28,928 nt of DNA from Korobacter sp036501185 (GCA_036501185.1 DASYAU010000102.1:1-28928); one strand, 5' to 3'; shown: positions 8,501 through 15,957, counted from the first letter of the stretch. The notes: a model not told the origin generated them from the letters alone. Numbers and translations: made by a program.

Positions 8501-9156
8501 GCGGTGCCGCGAAGGACGGGCTTGTCAGGCGTGAGAGCGCGGCTGCGATGGCTGCGGACGAGGTCGTCGCTAATGAGCGCACGGAGGTCGTCCATATCGA
8601 GTGCTTCCACCTTTGCAACTTCGTGCGAGGTGCGGAAACCGTCGAAGAAATGGATGAAAGGGATACGCGAAGCCAGGGTCACGGCCTGCGAAATCAGAGC
8701 GAAGTCCATCACTTCCTGCACGTTGTTCGAGGCCAGCATGCCCCAACCGGTGGCGCGCACTGACATCACGTCCTGGTGGTCGCCGAAGATGGAAAGCGCC
8801 TGCGCAGCGATGGAGCGTGCGGCAACGTGGATGACCGTCGGCGTCAATTCGCCGGCGATCTTGTACATGTTAGGAATCATCAGCAGCAGGCCCTGCGCCG
8901 AGGTGAACGTCGTGGCCAGCGCGCCGGTTTGCAGGGCACCGTGCAATGCACCGGAGGCACCGCCTTCGCTCTGCATCTCGATCACCTGTGGGATCGTTCC
9001 CCAGATATTCGGCTTGCCTTCCGACGACCATTGATCGCTCCATTCGCCCATCGGCGAGGAAGGAGTAATTGGGTAAATTGCGATGACTTCATTCACCTTG
9101 TGGGCCACGTACGCGGCGGCTTCGTTGCCGTCGATGGTTACTTTCGCTCTAGTCAT
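5536..9156 (-). CDS. nifJ: Pyruvate:ferredoxin (flavodoxin) oxidoreductase, single chain, 1206 aa
   Basis: The enzyme cleaves pyruvate with CoA to acetyl-CoA and CO2 and reduces ferredoxin or flavodoxin, in the cytoplasm. It has the full single-chain layout. The N-terminal pyruvate-binding domain opens with KVTIDGNEAAAYVAHKVNEVIAIYPITPSSPM. The CoA/hinge domain and gamma domain follow, then two 4Fe-4S motifs (C695-x2-C698-x2-C701-x3-C705 and C751-x2-C754-x2-C757-x3-C761). The C-terminal thiamine-diphosphate domain has GDGWAYDIGYGG and VYSNTGGQMSKATPRGA near 972-1020. Ligands for the third, proximal cluster are visible in CTGCGE, ATGCSS and SHCIAHG. Length is normal for the family. No clear ribosome site precedes ATG 9156. 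A CRP-type palindrome lies 207 bases upstream. The DHOD-like gene overlaps its 3' end. Confidence 0.97.
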   Translation of the reverse strand: MTRAKVTIDGNEAAAYVAHKVNEVIAIYPITPSSPMGEWSDQWSSEGKPNIWGTIPQVIEMQSEGGASGALHGALQTGALATTFTSAQGLLLMIPNMYKIAGELTPTVIHVAARSIAAQALSIFGDHQDVMSVRATGWGMLASNNVQEVMDFALISQAVTLASRIPFIHFFDGFRTSHEVAKVEALDMDDLRALISDDLVRSHRSRALTPDKPVLRGTAQNPDVYFQGRETVNPYYLAVPTIVQNVMDQFAKQVGRQYHLIDYVGPKDAERVIVIMGSGADVSQEAVEALNAKGEKVGLLKIHLYRPFPSDAFLAALPPTVKSIAVLDRTKEPGSVGEPLYQDVVTAISEAYVSGGQFKKFPKIIGGRYGLSSKEFTPAMVKGIFDELAKETSKNHFTIGINDDVTFTSIAYDPAFSTEDAKTVRALFYGLGADGTVGANKNSIKIIGEDTDNFAQGYFVYDSKKSGSLTTSHLRFGPKPIRSSYLISRASFVACHQFTFLERVNVLQNAEPGATFLLNSPFGPEEVWEHLPRQTQKQIIDKKLKFYVVDGYKVARETGMGTRINTIMQTCFFAISGVLPREEAIEAIKKAIKKTYGKRGESVVQKNFAAVDSTLANLFEVKVPTAVSSTFDMRPPVPVQAPDFVKNVLGPIIDGRGDDLPVSKMPVDGTFPTATAMWEKRNIALEIPVWDEKLCIQCGKCVLVCPHAVIRAKVYPSDLAKSAPETFKSAPAKWKDYKDQLYTLQVAPEDCTGCGLCVEACPAKSKSDVKHKAIDMADQLPLRESEAKNWDYFLAIDDFDRKPLSTNQVKDVQLFQPMFEFSGACTGCGETPYVKLLTQLFGDRAVIANATGCSSIYGANLPTTPYTVNKDGRGVAWSNSLFEDNAEFGMGMRLAIDKQNEYAGELVVRFASILGEELVKGLLDADQTHETGIQAQRIRVAELKKKLESLGTAEAKDLLSLADALVKKSVWIVGGDGWAYDIGYGGLDHVLASGKNVNILVLDTEVYSNTGGQMSKATPRGAVAKFAAGGKPRAKKDLAMIAMTYGSAYVARIAMGSNDMQTLKAFNEAEAFDGPSIIIAYSHCIAHGFDLVHGLDQQKLAVQSGHWPLFRYNPAAAAQGKAPFTLDSKAPSIPLEKYIYNETRYTMLRHSDPKAAEFLLGEAQEDVNTRFKMYEQWANMPADGDVKGMAQAIAPQAAAKGAGSND

Positions 9157-9362
9157 TTAGAAATCCATTCATCGAGAAAAACGCATATAGAAACGTGCGG
9201 CGCATACGGCCGCTTGGAGAAACTTTCGGCCTGGTCTCCTGCTCGCTGGAATGCCGATTTGCAATCGAAAACATCACCCCACAGCAGACGAAATACCAGT
9301 TCGGAACCACTACCATCCTGACGGGAATCAAACGTGAGGGCAGTGATTCGTGACACCCGGGG

Positions 9363-9380
9363 TTGTGATTATCATCACAA
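9363..9380. promoter_or_regulatory. Perfect CRP/FNR-family operator-like palindrome upstream of nifJ
   Basis: The sequence TTGTGATTATCATCACAA is an inverted repeat with seven paired bases each side of TATC. It contains TGTGA-N6-TCACA exactly, the core bound by E. coli CRP; FNR-type sites (TTGAT-N4-ATCAA) differ by the inner GT. It lies in non-coding DNA, 207 bases before the nifJ start, and the gene on its other side ends toward it, so nifJ is the likely target. The cognate regulator is not in this window. A matching site lies at 11867-11882. Confidence 0.7.
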
Positions 9381-9484
9381 CGCTCAACTCTCCTTGTTTC
9401 TTGCAGTTAGCAGGGAAAGTCGCGATCGCCGCAGAAGCCGTCAATCAGCGGATGGAGAATTGCTGTGACAGTGGCTCCAAGGCA

Positions 9485-9515
9485 AAAGAAAAAGGCGCAG
9501 CTCGTAAGCTGCGCC
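9485..9515 (-). terminator. Intrinsic terminator of the phosphoesterase gene
   Basis: On the minus strand the stem GGCGCAGCT / AGCTGCGCC (9 base pairs, four-base loop) is followed directly by TTTTTCTTTT. It starts 20 bases past the stop of the gene at 9535-10917. Confidence 0.88.
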
Positions 9516-9534
9516 CTCGAAATACTCGTCGAAG

Positions 9535-10917
9535 CTAAGGAGTAATACTGTGCACCGCGCAGTTGCCGTCGGTTGGCTGCGTAGGCGCGTTATTCGGCGG
9601 CGTCTTGTTTGGAATGTTGGTGAAGTCGAAGAACTCATCCATGCTCGGCTGCGCCGCGTCGCGCGCGGTGAGGTGACCGAGGTTGAACCGTTCCTCGATG
9701 AACCCGAGGATGGCGGTGTAATCCATCACGGTGTGCGAGACGTAGCCCGACTTGGTGAACGGTGAGATCACGAGGAGAGGCACGCGGAAGCCGGTTCGCG
9801 AGTACGTATCCACCTCATCGGTGGGTGCAAGCATGGGTGCAATATTGTCTGGTATCGCCGCAGACTGCGGCGGCACGTGGTCGAAGATTCCTCCGCCTTC
9901 ATCGTAGGTCAGGATGAACGCCGAATCCTTCCACGATTTGCTGGTCATCAGCGCATTGATCAGGGTTGCCACGTACGCGGCGCCTTTCTGGATGTTGACG
10001 TCGGGATGCTCATCGAGCGAACTCGTCCCGCCTGCGTCGCTTGCCTCCACGCCGGTCTCAATAAATGCCACCGACGGCAACGTGCCATTTTTCACATCCG
10101 TCATGTATTGACTGATCGGCACAATATTTGCGCTCTTGTATTGCTTGTAGAACGAGGTGAAATAGGCGAGGTAAGTATTTCCGGAAGTTTCGTAGATCTT
10201 CCACGAGACCCCCGCATTTTGCAGGAGCGTGAAGATGGTCGGCTCGGTGAAATTGGCGCCGGCAGGTATGGCATTCACCACGCCCAGTGCCGATGCCGCG
10301 AGGTTCGCAATGCGGTTTGGCGGAGTACGCGAGAGGATGGGCGAGAACCACCGGTCCGACGTGGCGAACTGCGTCGCCATGAAGTAGTAGTACGGCAGGT
10401 CGGAGTCATCGTAGTACGAGATGGCTCGCAACCCGGCGGTGTCAACATAGTTGCCGCCGGCGGCATCGCTGTCTTGCGCGTAAACTGCCGCCGAATAGAC
10501 GAAGCCGTTCATGGGAGACGAAGCCGCGGATGGCCTCGGGTTGTAACGGTTCACATCACGGCGCGCCGCATTCCACGCTGGAGATAAGCCTTCGAAGCAA
10601 ACCGTCCCCGCGTGGAAAGGAGCCACTGTTCCGGTGCCATCCCAGCTTGGATTCGTGTAGCCAGTCTGGATACCATCCACGTCGTTTGCGCCGAGACCGT
10701 GCGCAGAGCGATAAGCATTCAGGCTACCGAAGTAGTGATCGAACGAGCGATTTTCCTGCAGCATCCAGACAATGTGATTGATCTGGGTTACGCCCCCGCT
10801 CCCCGGACCGGGTGACGGATTGCCGCTGCTGCCGCTTCCTGAAGATGAGCCTTTCCCCCCGCAGGCCACAAAGGACGCAATCGCGCCCAGCGCCAAAAGT
10901 AAACAAATTCGCTTCAT
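9535..10917 (-). CDS. Phospholipase C / acid phosphatase family (PF04185-type) lipoprotein, 460 aa
   Basis: Members of this family hydrolyse phosphoesters such as phosphatidylcholine or phosphomonoesters outside the cytoplasm, using an alkaline-phosphatase-like fold. The hallmark motif IVWMLQENRSFDHYFG is at about 49-64. Later blocks are LSRTPPNR, SLDEHPDVNIQKG and FILTYDEGGGIFDHVPP, which hold metal- and substrate-binding acidic and His residues; RVPLLVISPFTKSGYVSH and DYTAILGFIEERF close the domain. The N-terminus is a lipoprotein signal, MKRICLLLALGAIASFVAC, with Cys19 as lipid site, then a Gly/Ser/Pro linker to about residue 43. The residue at -3 of the lipobox is Phe, slightly unusual. 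AGAGG precedes the ATG. The natural substrate is unknown; phosphate scavenging is a plausible role. It is transcribed alone, bounded by terminators on both sides. Confidence 0.9.
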   Translation of the reverse strand: MKRICLLLALGAIASFVACGGKGSSSGSGSSGNPSPGPGSGGVTQINHIVWMLQENRSFDHYFGSLNAYRSAHGLGANDVDGIQTGYTNPSWDGTGTVAPFHAGTVCFEGLSPAWNAARRDVNRYNPRPSAASSPMNGFVYSAAVYAQDSDAAGGNYVDTAGLRAISYYDDSDLPYYYFMATQFATSDRWFSPILSRTPPNRIANLAASALGVVNAIPAGANFTEPTIFTLLQNAGVSWKIYETSGNTYLAYFTSFYKQYKSANIVPISQYMTDVKNGTLPSVAFIETGVEASDAGGTSSLDEHPDVNIQKGAAYVATLINALMTSKSWKDSAFILTYDEGGGIFDHVPPQSAAIPDNIAPMLAPTDEVDTYSRTGFRVPLLVISPFTKSGYVSHTVMDYTAILGFIEERFNLGHLTARDAAQPSMDEFFDFTNIPNKTPPNNAPTQPTDGNCAVHSITP

Positions 10918-11077
10918 AGACCTCTTCCAAACTCAGTTGTTAAAACGATCTTCGAGTGAGATGGAATGCGCTTGGGCGGGTGTTGCCCTGAGCTCCTGTT
11001 TGGGCGCGGAGGTGTGACGAAGATTTCATGGAGGCAAACGTTTTGCCGGGCAACCTTCAAATAGAGTGAGCAGAATG

Positions 11078-11104
11078 AAAAAGCCCGCAGCCGAAGCCGC
11101 GGGC
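11078..11104 (-). terminator. Intrinsic terminator of the first TPR gene
   Basis: On the minus strand the stem GCCCGC / GCGGGC, extended by two pairs across one mismatch, is followed by TTTTTC. It lies 20 bases past the stop at 11124. Confidence 0.75.
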
Positions 11105-11123
11105 CATCGGGTCACCTTAGGGG

Positions 11124-11807
11124 TTAGGCAGCCGGCTTGTCAGTTTTCTGGCCAGGCTTGATGTTCAAGTGCTTTTTCGCCTGTGCGATCATCTGCTCCA
11201 CATTCGCGCGCTCCGGAAAGTCAGGAACAGTCTTCAGCAGCTTGTCCCATGTTGCTACGGCAGCGGCCACATCGCCTTTGCCGCGCCATTGCGCCATGCC
11301 GAGGTTGAACATCGCCTGCGCGTGTTTCGGATTGTCTTTGAGGGCGGTCTGGAATTCCTGGATGGCGCGGTCGGCATCGTTCATGTAGAGATACGCCGTG
11401 CCCATGTCGGTGCGCACGCCTGCATTCTTTGGATCGAGTGCCAGGACCTTCTGGTAGTAACCGATCGCGGTCTCGAACTGCTGCGCGTCGTAATAAAGAT
11501 TTCCCGCTTGCGACAGCGTCTGCTGGTCCGCCGGGTTCTGTTTCAGCTTTGCCAGCAACGGCGCAGCTTGCTGATCGGCCATCGCCTTCATCTGTTCTGG
11601 GGTGGGCTGTTCGGTGGCGCCTGCGTGCATGGCGTCATTGGGTGCTTGCGCTTGAGCGATGGGAGAGTTCGAGGGCGCTGGCACTGGTTGAGAGCCGCGG
11701 ACGAGATAGCCGGCGGCCGTGCCCACGATGAGGCAGATGATGGCCATCAAGTAGGCCTGGGTGCTGGTCCAACTCTGGGGAGTGCGCGATGAATTTGTAG
11801 CTGCCAT
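11124..11807 (-). CDS. Membrane-anchored TPR protein (paralogue 1 of 3), 227 aa
   Basis: Start ATG 11807 is chosen for its AGGAAG site; a longer frame begins at 11843. A short cytoplasmic N-terminus carries the motif SWTSTQAYLMAIICLIVG leading into one membrane segment (about 17-37), which ends GYLVRGS. A Pro/Ala linker follows, then LLAKLKQNPADQQTLSQAGNLYYDAQQFETAIGYYQKVLALDPKNA and two more TPR units, so the TPR domain faces the periplasm. The layout recalls CcmI/NrfG TPR proteins that present apocytochrome c to the heme ligation machinery, but that assignment is inference from architecture and from resB-ccsA nearby. Two paralogues with the same N-terminal motif lie at 12079-12768 and 19353-20000. 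It is divergent from paralogue 2. A CRP-type site and a good -10 box lie upstream. Confidence 0.85.
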   Translation of the reverse strand: MAATNSSRTPQSWTSTQAYLMAIICLIVGTAAGYLVRGSQPVPAPSNSPIAQAQAPNDAMHAGATEQPTPEQMKAMADQQAAPLLAKLKQNPADQQTLSQAGNLYYDAQQFETAIGYYQKVLALDPKNAGVRTDMGTAYLYMNDADRAIQEFQTALKDNPKHAQAMFNLGMAQWRGKGDVAAAVATWDKLLKTVPDFPERANVEQMIAQAKKHLNIKPGQKTDKPAA

Positions 11808-11838
11808 GAAAGCTTCCTGTCGTAATTGCGACGAGCGA

Positions 11839-11882
11839 ATCATATTGGCTCGCTAACACATTGGCCTGTGATCTCCATCACA
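11839..11882 (-). promoter_or_regulatory. Class II CRP-type promoter of the first TPR gene
   Basis: TGTGATCTCCATCACA (11867-11882) is a palindrome matching TGTGA-N6-TCACA. Read toward the gene at 11807, a TATGAT -10 box sits at 11844-11839. With the usual spacing transcription would begin near 11832, placing the palindrome centre at about -42. That is the geometry of class II activation by CRP/FNR proteins, and no good -35 box is present. The site lies in the 271-base gap between two divergent TPR genes, so it may also influence the one at 12079. Confidence 0.65.
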
Positions 11883-12078
11883 TCTTCGATAGAAAATTTG
11901 CGCTCGCTGCGGGCCGGGTGAAATCGCGACAGGGTGCGGGAAACTACGCTGCAACGGCGCTCTTCTGTCGGCGTAAGTTGCTGATTTTCCGATCTACGGG
12001 AGTTGGCAGGTCGAATGCATATCTCTGTTGGCGGCTGTGTCGTCGCAGAGGGCGGAAATCGTCCGCCAAGGAATGGAA

Positions 12079-12768
12079 ATGTCGGAAAGCCAGCAAACAA
12101 CTTCCTCATGGACCGCGAAGCAGGTGTATTTCATGAGCGCGGTCTGCGTCGTTATAGGACTGGTGTTCGGCTACTTCCTGCGCGGCAGCGCGAGCGTCGC
12201 GGCCAAGAGCGCGGCTCCCGTTGCAATAACGCAGCCTGCTCCGGGTCCCGCGATGCCATCATCTATGCCGCCGGCCGCGGCGATGCAGCAGGGCCAGCCC
12301 ATGCCATCGCTCGAAGATATGAAGCGCATGGCTGACAAGCAGTCGGAGTCATTACTCGATCAATTGAAGAAAGATCCAAAAAACACTCAGCTGATGATCA
12401 AGATCGCCACGAACTACAAGAGCGCCCATCAGTTTCCGGAAGCCGCAACTTACTTCGGACGGGCGCTTGAGTTGGACGCTAAGAACGTGGCCTTGCGCGA
12501 TGAAGTCGCCGCCGCGCAGTACTATTCCAACAACGTCGACGGCGCTATCTCTACCCTTGAAGCTGGCCTGCAGTTCGCTCCTAACGACCCGAGCACGCTG
12601 TTCAATATCGGCATCATGAAATATCAAAAGAAGAATGATGCCAAGGGAGCCGTTGCAGCCTGGCAGCGCCTGCTAAAGAGCAATCCCGGCCTACCGGAAG
12701 CAAAGCGGTTGCAGGTTGAGAAACTGATTTCGCAAGCTAACAGCGGAGCGCCTCCCGTTCAAGACTAA
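12079..12768 (+). CDS. Membrane-anchored TPR protein (paralogue 2 of 3), 229 aa
   Basis: Two close ATGs compete (12073 and 12079). The AAGGA at 12068-12072 abuts the first and is six bases from the second, so 12079 is used. The N-terminus has SWTAKQVYFMSAVCVVIG and a membrane segment ending GYFLRGS, the same pattern as paralogues 1 and 3. A Pro/Met/Ala-rich linker follows, then DMKRMADKQSESLLDQLKKDPKNTQLMIKIATNYKSAHQFPEAATYFGRALELDAKN and further TPR units to the C-terminus. It is the most diverged of the three: the second TPR reads AAAQYYSNNVDGAISTLEAGLQFAPND. It is divergent from paralogue 1 and is followed after 228 bases by resB on the same strand. A role as periplasmic adaptor for cytochrome c assembly is inferred, not shown. 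Confidence 0.85.
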   Translation: MSESQQTTSSWTAKQVYFMSAVCVVIGLVFGYFLRGSASVAAKSAAPVAITQPAPGPAMPSSMPPAAAMQQGQPMPSLEDMKRMADKQSESLLDQLKKDPKNTQLMIKIATNYKSAHQFPEAATYFGRALELDAKNVALRDEVAAAQYYSNNVDGAISTLEAGLQFAPNDPSTLFNIGIMKYQKKNDAKGAVAAWQRLLKSNPGLPEAKRLQVEKLISQANSGAPPVQD

Positions 12769-12862
12769 GAATGGTTACGGGTGGTAATTCCCGGACGCGG
12801 TCGTGCGTTCATTCGCAGGCATTCCAGCAGATTTTGGTTGCGCGGTTTCATCACGCGCTTGG

Positions 12863-12876
12863 GTGATATGCCTCAC
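12863..12876. promoter_or_regulatory. Degenerate CRP-type site upstream of resB
   Basis: GTGATATGCCTCAC has the GTGA-N6-TCAC core; the outer base of each half differs from the full TGTGA-N6-TCACA. It lies in non-coding DNA 120 bases before the resB start. A CATAAG at 12905-12910 could be a -10 box but the spacing is not ideal. It is weaker than the other two sites in the window and could be chance. Confidence 0.35.
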
Positions 12877-12996
12877 TTTTCGGGCGTCTTCCGTCCTCGC
12901 TGCGCATAAGTTTCGTCAATAAATTCAGCAGCTTAGCTTCTTCTCTGGATTTGGTCTCCGACGTGCATTTTTAGCAGTTGCAACGAATGGAGAGCC

Positions 12997-14448
12997 ATGG
13001 CCTTCCAAGGAAACTCGATACCAAATCGCATTTATAGAACGTTTTCTAATCTGCGCACCGGCATCATCCTGCTCATCCTGACCGTGATCGCGGCTGCCAC
13101 CGGGACCTTCATCCTGCAGCGGCCGATGACCGATCCCGACAAGATGGCGCAGGCATATTCCCCCAGAACCCTGTTTTGGCTTGATCACCTCACGCTGACC
13201 GACGTATTCCATGCCTGGTGGTTCGCCAGCCTGCTGGCACTCGTCAGCATCAGCATTATTTTTGCTTCCATCGATCGCTGGCCGAATGCGTGGCGCTTTT
13301 ATGCGCGGCCTTATCGCCGTCCGGATTCGCATTTCCGCGCGGTGCTTCCGAACCATATTGAAATTCCAGTCCGCGATGCGAAGTCCGGACTCGCCGCTGC
13401 CGAAAAAGCTCTTCACGGCCTCGGTTTCAAATCCGAGCGCATCGTCGACGCGGATCAGGTTTCCCTGTACTCGGAGAAAAATCGCTTCTCCGTGATGGCG
13501 GTTTATGTCGTGCACACCAGCCTACTGCTGATTTTCCTGGGCGGGATTGTTGACGCCTTGGTCGGCTACCGCGGATTCATGGCTGTTCTCAATCACCAGA
13601 GCAACAACGTGATCGAGCTGCGCGACGGCGGCAAAAAGACGCTGCCGTTCTCCATCCGCTGCAACGACACTGGTGAAGAAACCTACGCCGACGGCTCGCC
13701 GAAGAAATGGTGGTCGAAGCTGAGCGTCGTTCGCGATGGGAAAGTTCTGAAGGACAAGGAAATCGTCGTCAACGATCCGCTTGAGTACGGCGGCGTCCGC
13801 TTTTACCAGGCAAGTTGGGGGCCGACGGGCGAACTCGACAACGCTGCCATCGTGGCGCAACCGGCACTCGGCGGGGCATCGCAAACGGTACGGCTTTCGC
13901 TGAATCAGCCGGCACAGCTCGATCCACAAACCAGCGTTACGCTCACTCAGTTCATTCCGGATTTCTACATCCAGGACAACCAGATTTTCCGCCGCTCGAA
14001 TGATCCCGTGAATCCTGCGTTCCACCTCGTGGTGAACCAGGCGGGGACGTTCTCGCAGGTGTGGTTGATGCCTGGTTACCAGAATTCCACAGACAATCAG
14101 AAGGCGCCTTACCAGTTCTCGCTGCGTGAAGATGCCACGGCCATGCAGATGCAGCACTTCACCGGCCTCGAAATTTCGCATGAGCCCGGACAGTGGGGCA
14201 TTTGGGCGGGCGTACTGCTGATGGGCTGCGGCCTGGGCGTGGCCTTCTACATGGTCCACATCCGTTTCTGGATCATGCCGGTCGAAACGAAAGATGGACA
14301 GTTAGTGCTGTGGGTCGGCGGCGCAGCCAACAAGAACAAGGATCGCTTTGAAGAGAAATACAACGAACTCGTAGCGGCCATTCGCCGCGAACTAGGTTTG
14401 GAAGAAGTGCCCGCGACCGAGGAAGAACACGAAGTCGCACACGTTTAA
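12997..14448 (+). CDS. resB: Cytochrome c biogenesis protein ResB (Ccs1), 483 aa
   Basis: ResB/Ccs1 pairs with CcsA to carry heme across the membrane and attach it to apocytochrome c (System II). The protein starts with RIYRTFSNLRTGIILLILTVIAAATGTFI (first membrane segment), has DVFHAWWFASLLALVSISIIFASIDRWP (second), a third near 168-190 (VYVVHTSLLLIFLGGIVDAL), a large periplasmic domain, and a last segment near 410-430. Typical family blocks are VVNDPLEYGGVRFYQASWGP and the final GVLLMGCGLGVAFYMVHIRFWI. Length fits shorter ResB proteins. GGAGAG precedes ATG 12997. The ccsA gene begins 16 bases after the stop, so the two form an operon. A degenerate CRP-type site lies upstream. Confidence 0.92.
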   Translation: MAFQGNSIPNRIYRTFSNLRTGIILLILTVIAAATGTFILQRPMTDPDKMAQAYSPRTLFWLDHLTLTDVFHAWWFASLLALVSISIIFASIDRWPNAWRFYARPYRRPDSHFRAVLPNHIEIPVRDAKSGLAAAEKALHGLGFKSERIVDADQVSLYSEKNRFSVMAVYVVHTSLLLIFLGGIVDALVGYRGFMAVLNHQSNNVIELRDGGKKTLPFSIRCNDTGEETYADGSPKKWWSKLSVVRDGKVLKDKEIVVNDPLEYGGVRFYQASWGPTGELDNAAIVAQPALGGASQTVRLSLNQPAQLDPQTSVTLTQFIPDFYIQDNQIFRRSNDPVNPAFHLVVNQAGTFSQVWLMPGYQNSTDNQKAPYQFSLREDATAMQMQHFTGLEISHEPGQWGIWAGVLLMGCGLGVAFYMVHIRFWIMPVETKDGQLVLWVGGAANKNKDRFEEKYNELVAAIRRELGLEEVPATEEEHEVAHV

Positions 14449-14464
14449 GCCGGGAGAAACAAAA

Positions 14465-15874
14465 ATGGCACGAGCTGCACACATCGAACGAATTGAAGAA
14501 AAAGCGCCTGCGTCGGGGAGCCTGTTGCTGGTCCTCGTGGGATTGGGCGTGGTTTTCCTTCTCATCACTGCATTGCTGGGCATCGCAAAGTCGCATCAGC
14601 CAGTCTTTACCGAAAGCAACTTACTGTATGCCGCGCTGATCTTTTACGCAGGCGCAGGCGCGCTCTACATGGGATTTGGCGTTACCGGGACGGAGCGCTA
14701 TGTGAAATACGCGTCGCTCTTTACGGTGATCGGCTGGCTGGCGAATACCGCTGCGGCAGGGCATCGCTGGTACGCCTCAGGACGTCCGCCGTTTGCCAGC
14801 ATCTACGAGATGCTGCTGAGCTTTGTCTGGACGGTCGCACTGCTCACGCTTATCGCAGAGAAGAAGTACGGCGTGCGGATTGTCGGCTCCATCACCATGC
14901 CGCTGGCGGTGGTCAGCGTCATCCTGATGCAGTTGTTGCCGAGCGAAGTCCGTCCGCTTGTGCCGGCGCTGCAATCTACCTGGCTGCACGTACACGTGAC
15001 GCTGGCGATGTTGAGCTATGCCGCATGCGCCGTGAGCTTCGCGATTGCGACGATGTTTCTTATCCAGGACGATTTCAAGACCGAAGGCTTCCAGTTCTGG
15101 ACGGCGGCGCTGAGCTCCGCGACGTTCGTTTCCATCATCGCCACGCGGTTCCGCGGCGGCGCGCTTTCGGTCGCGGGTTGGGATATCGAGCACAAGCAGG
15201 ACGCGATGGAACGTGGCGTTCGCTACTTCGTCAACATCCCCGATCTCGGATGGCTGTTCGTTCTCGCGGCCATGGCATCACTGATTCCACTCGCGCTGAA
15301 CGCCTTCGCGTATATCAAGAAGAACCAGGAAGCCTATGGCTGGGCCGACAAGGGGATGTTTATCAGCATCCTGCTGCAAGCTGCGACTCTCGGAGCTTTC
15401 ATCCTGCGCGCGCGGCAAGGCACTTATTTGACGGAAGAAGGTATCGCGATTCCGACGGTGCTGGCTGCTAGCCCGTTCATACTCGGCGGCATTATCTCCA
15501 GCATCTTCGCCTCGCTGCTTTATCTCATGCTGCTGTGGCGGCGTACCGACCTGCAACGCATGTTGCCTTCGGCCGACACGCTCGATCGCGTCACCTACAA
15601 GACGATCTGCATTGCGTTTCCGCTGCTGACCGGCATGATTGCCGCCGGCGCGTACTGGGCGAACCGCACATGGGGCTCCTACTGGAGCTGGGACCCAAAA
15701 GAAGATTGGGCTGCCATCACCTGGTTGATTTACGCGGCCTACCTGCACATGCGCATCACGCGTGGCTGGCGTGGCCGTCGTGCTGCATATTTCGCGATCT
15801 TCGGATTCGCGGTGGTGATTTTCACTTTCCTCGGCGTCACGTATCTGCTTCCCGGCTTGCACGCGTACGCATGA
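14465..15874 (+). CDS. ccsA: Cytochrome c assembly protein CcsA (ResC), 469 aa
   Basis: This is a polytopic membrane protein of the heme-handling family, the partner of ResB. The signature WWD-type motif, WGSYWSWDPKEDWAAITW, is at about 403-420 and is followed by LIYAAYLHMR. Conserved histidines that would ligate heme are visible before and after it: AAGHRWYASGRPPFASIYEML near 97-117, STWLHVHVTLAMLSYAA near 170-190, and YLHMR. About eleven or more hydrophobic segments are present. The N-terminus is longer than in minimal CcsA proteins, with an extra hydrophobic segment at about 18-40. CGGGAG lies upstream of ATG 14465. After its stop, two stem-loops separate it from the histidine kinase gene, so the operon probably ends or is attenuated there. 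Confidence 0.93.
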   Translation: MARAAHIERIEEKAPASGSLLLVLVGLGVVFLLITALLGIAKSHQPVFTESNLLYAALIFYAGAGALYMGFGVTGTERYVKYASLFTVIGWLANTAAAGHRWYASGRPPFASIYEMLLSFVWTVALLTLIAEKKYGVRIVGSITMPLAVVSVILMQLLPSEVRPLVPALQSTWLHVHVTLAMLSYAACAVSFAIATMFLIQDDFKTEGFQFWTAALSSATFVSIIATRFRGGALSVAGWDIEHKQDAMERGVRYFVNIPDLGWLFVLAAMASLIPLALNAFAYIKKNQEAYGWADKGMFISILLQAATLGAFILRARQGTYLTEEGIAIPTVLAASPFILGGIISSIFASLLYLMLLWRRTDLQRMLPSADTLDRVTYKTICIAFPLLTGMIAAGAYWANRTWGSYWSWDPKEDWAAITWLIYAAYLHMRITRGWRGRRAAYFAIFGFAVVIFTFLGVTYLLPGLHAYA

Positions 15875-15882
15875 GGACCACG

Positions 15883-15906
15883 ATGGGGGCGGGCAACCGC
15901 TCCCAT
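15883..15906 (+). repeat. Stem-loop immediately after ccsA
   Basis: ATGGGGGCGG pairs with CCGCTCCCAT (ten pairs including one G-T) around a GCAA loop, nine bases past the ccsA stop. The sequence after it, CTTCGTTG, is only weakly T-rich, so this may stabilise the 3' end rather than terminate on its own. Confidence 0.55.
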
Positions 15907-15919
15907 CTTCGTTGCATTC

Positions 15920-15946
15920 GGGGCACGATAACCGTCGTGCCCCTTT
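15920..15946 (+). terminator. Terminator or attenuator between ccsA and the kinase gene
   Basis: GGGGCACGA pairs perfectly with TCGTGCCCC (nine pairs, six-base loop TAACCG) and is followed by TTT. It ends only 11 bases before the kinase ATG, so it can both end the resB-ccsA transcript and occlude the kinase start. Confidence 0.65.
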
Positions 15947-15957
15947 CGAACCGGTAA

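Larger units (their letters stand above)
9157..9534. other. 378-base gap between nifJ and the phosphoesterase gene
   Basis: No convincing gene lies here. Going from nifJ outward, it holds a leader of about 200 bases for nifJ with no clear -10/-35 pair, a perfect CRP-type palindrome at 9363-9380, and the terminator of the phosphoesterase gene at 9485-9515. A 60-codon open frame that overlaps the nifJ start needs a TTG start and has no ribosome site, so it is not called. Confidence 0.6.

Noticed and set aside
9149..9331. A 60-codon minus-strand frame overlapping the nifJ start
   Set aside because: It needs a TTG start with no ribosome site, and its product looks like no known protein. More likely it is the nifJ leader.
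10993..11034. Possible CRP-type site (TGTGA) upstream of the phosphoesterase gene
   Set aside because: Only one half-site is present; the second half (TCACA) is missing at N6.
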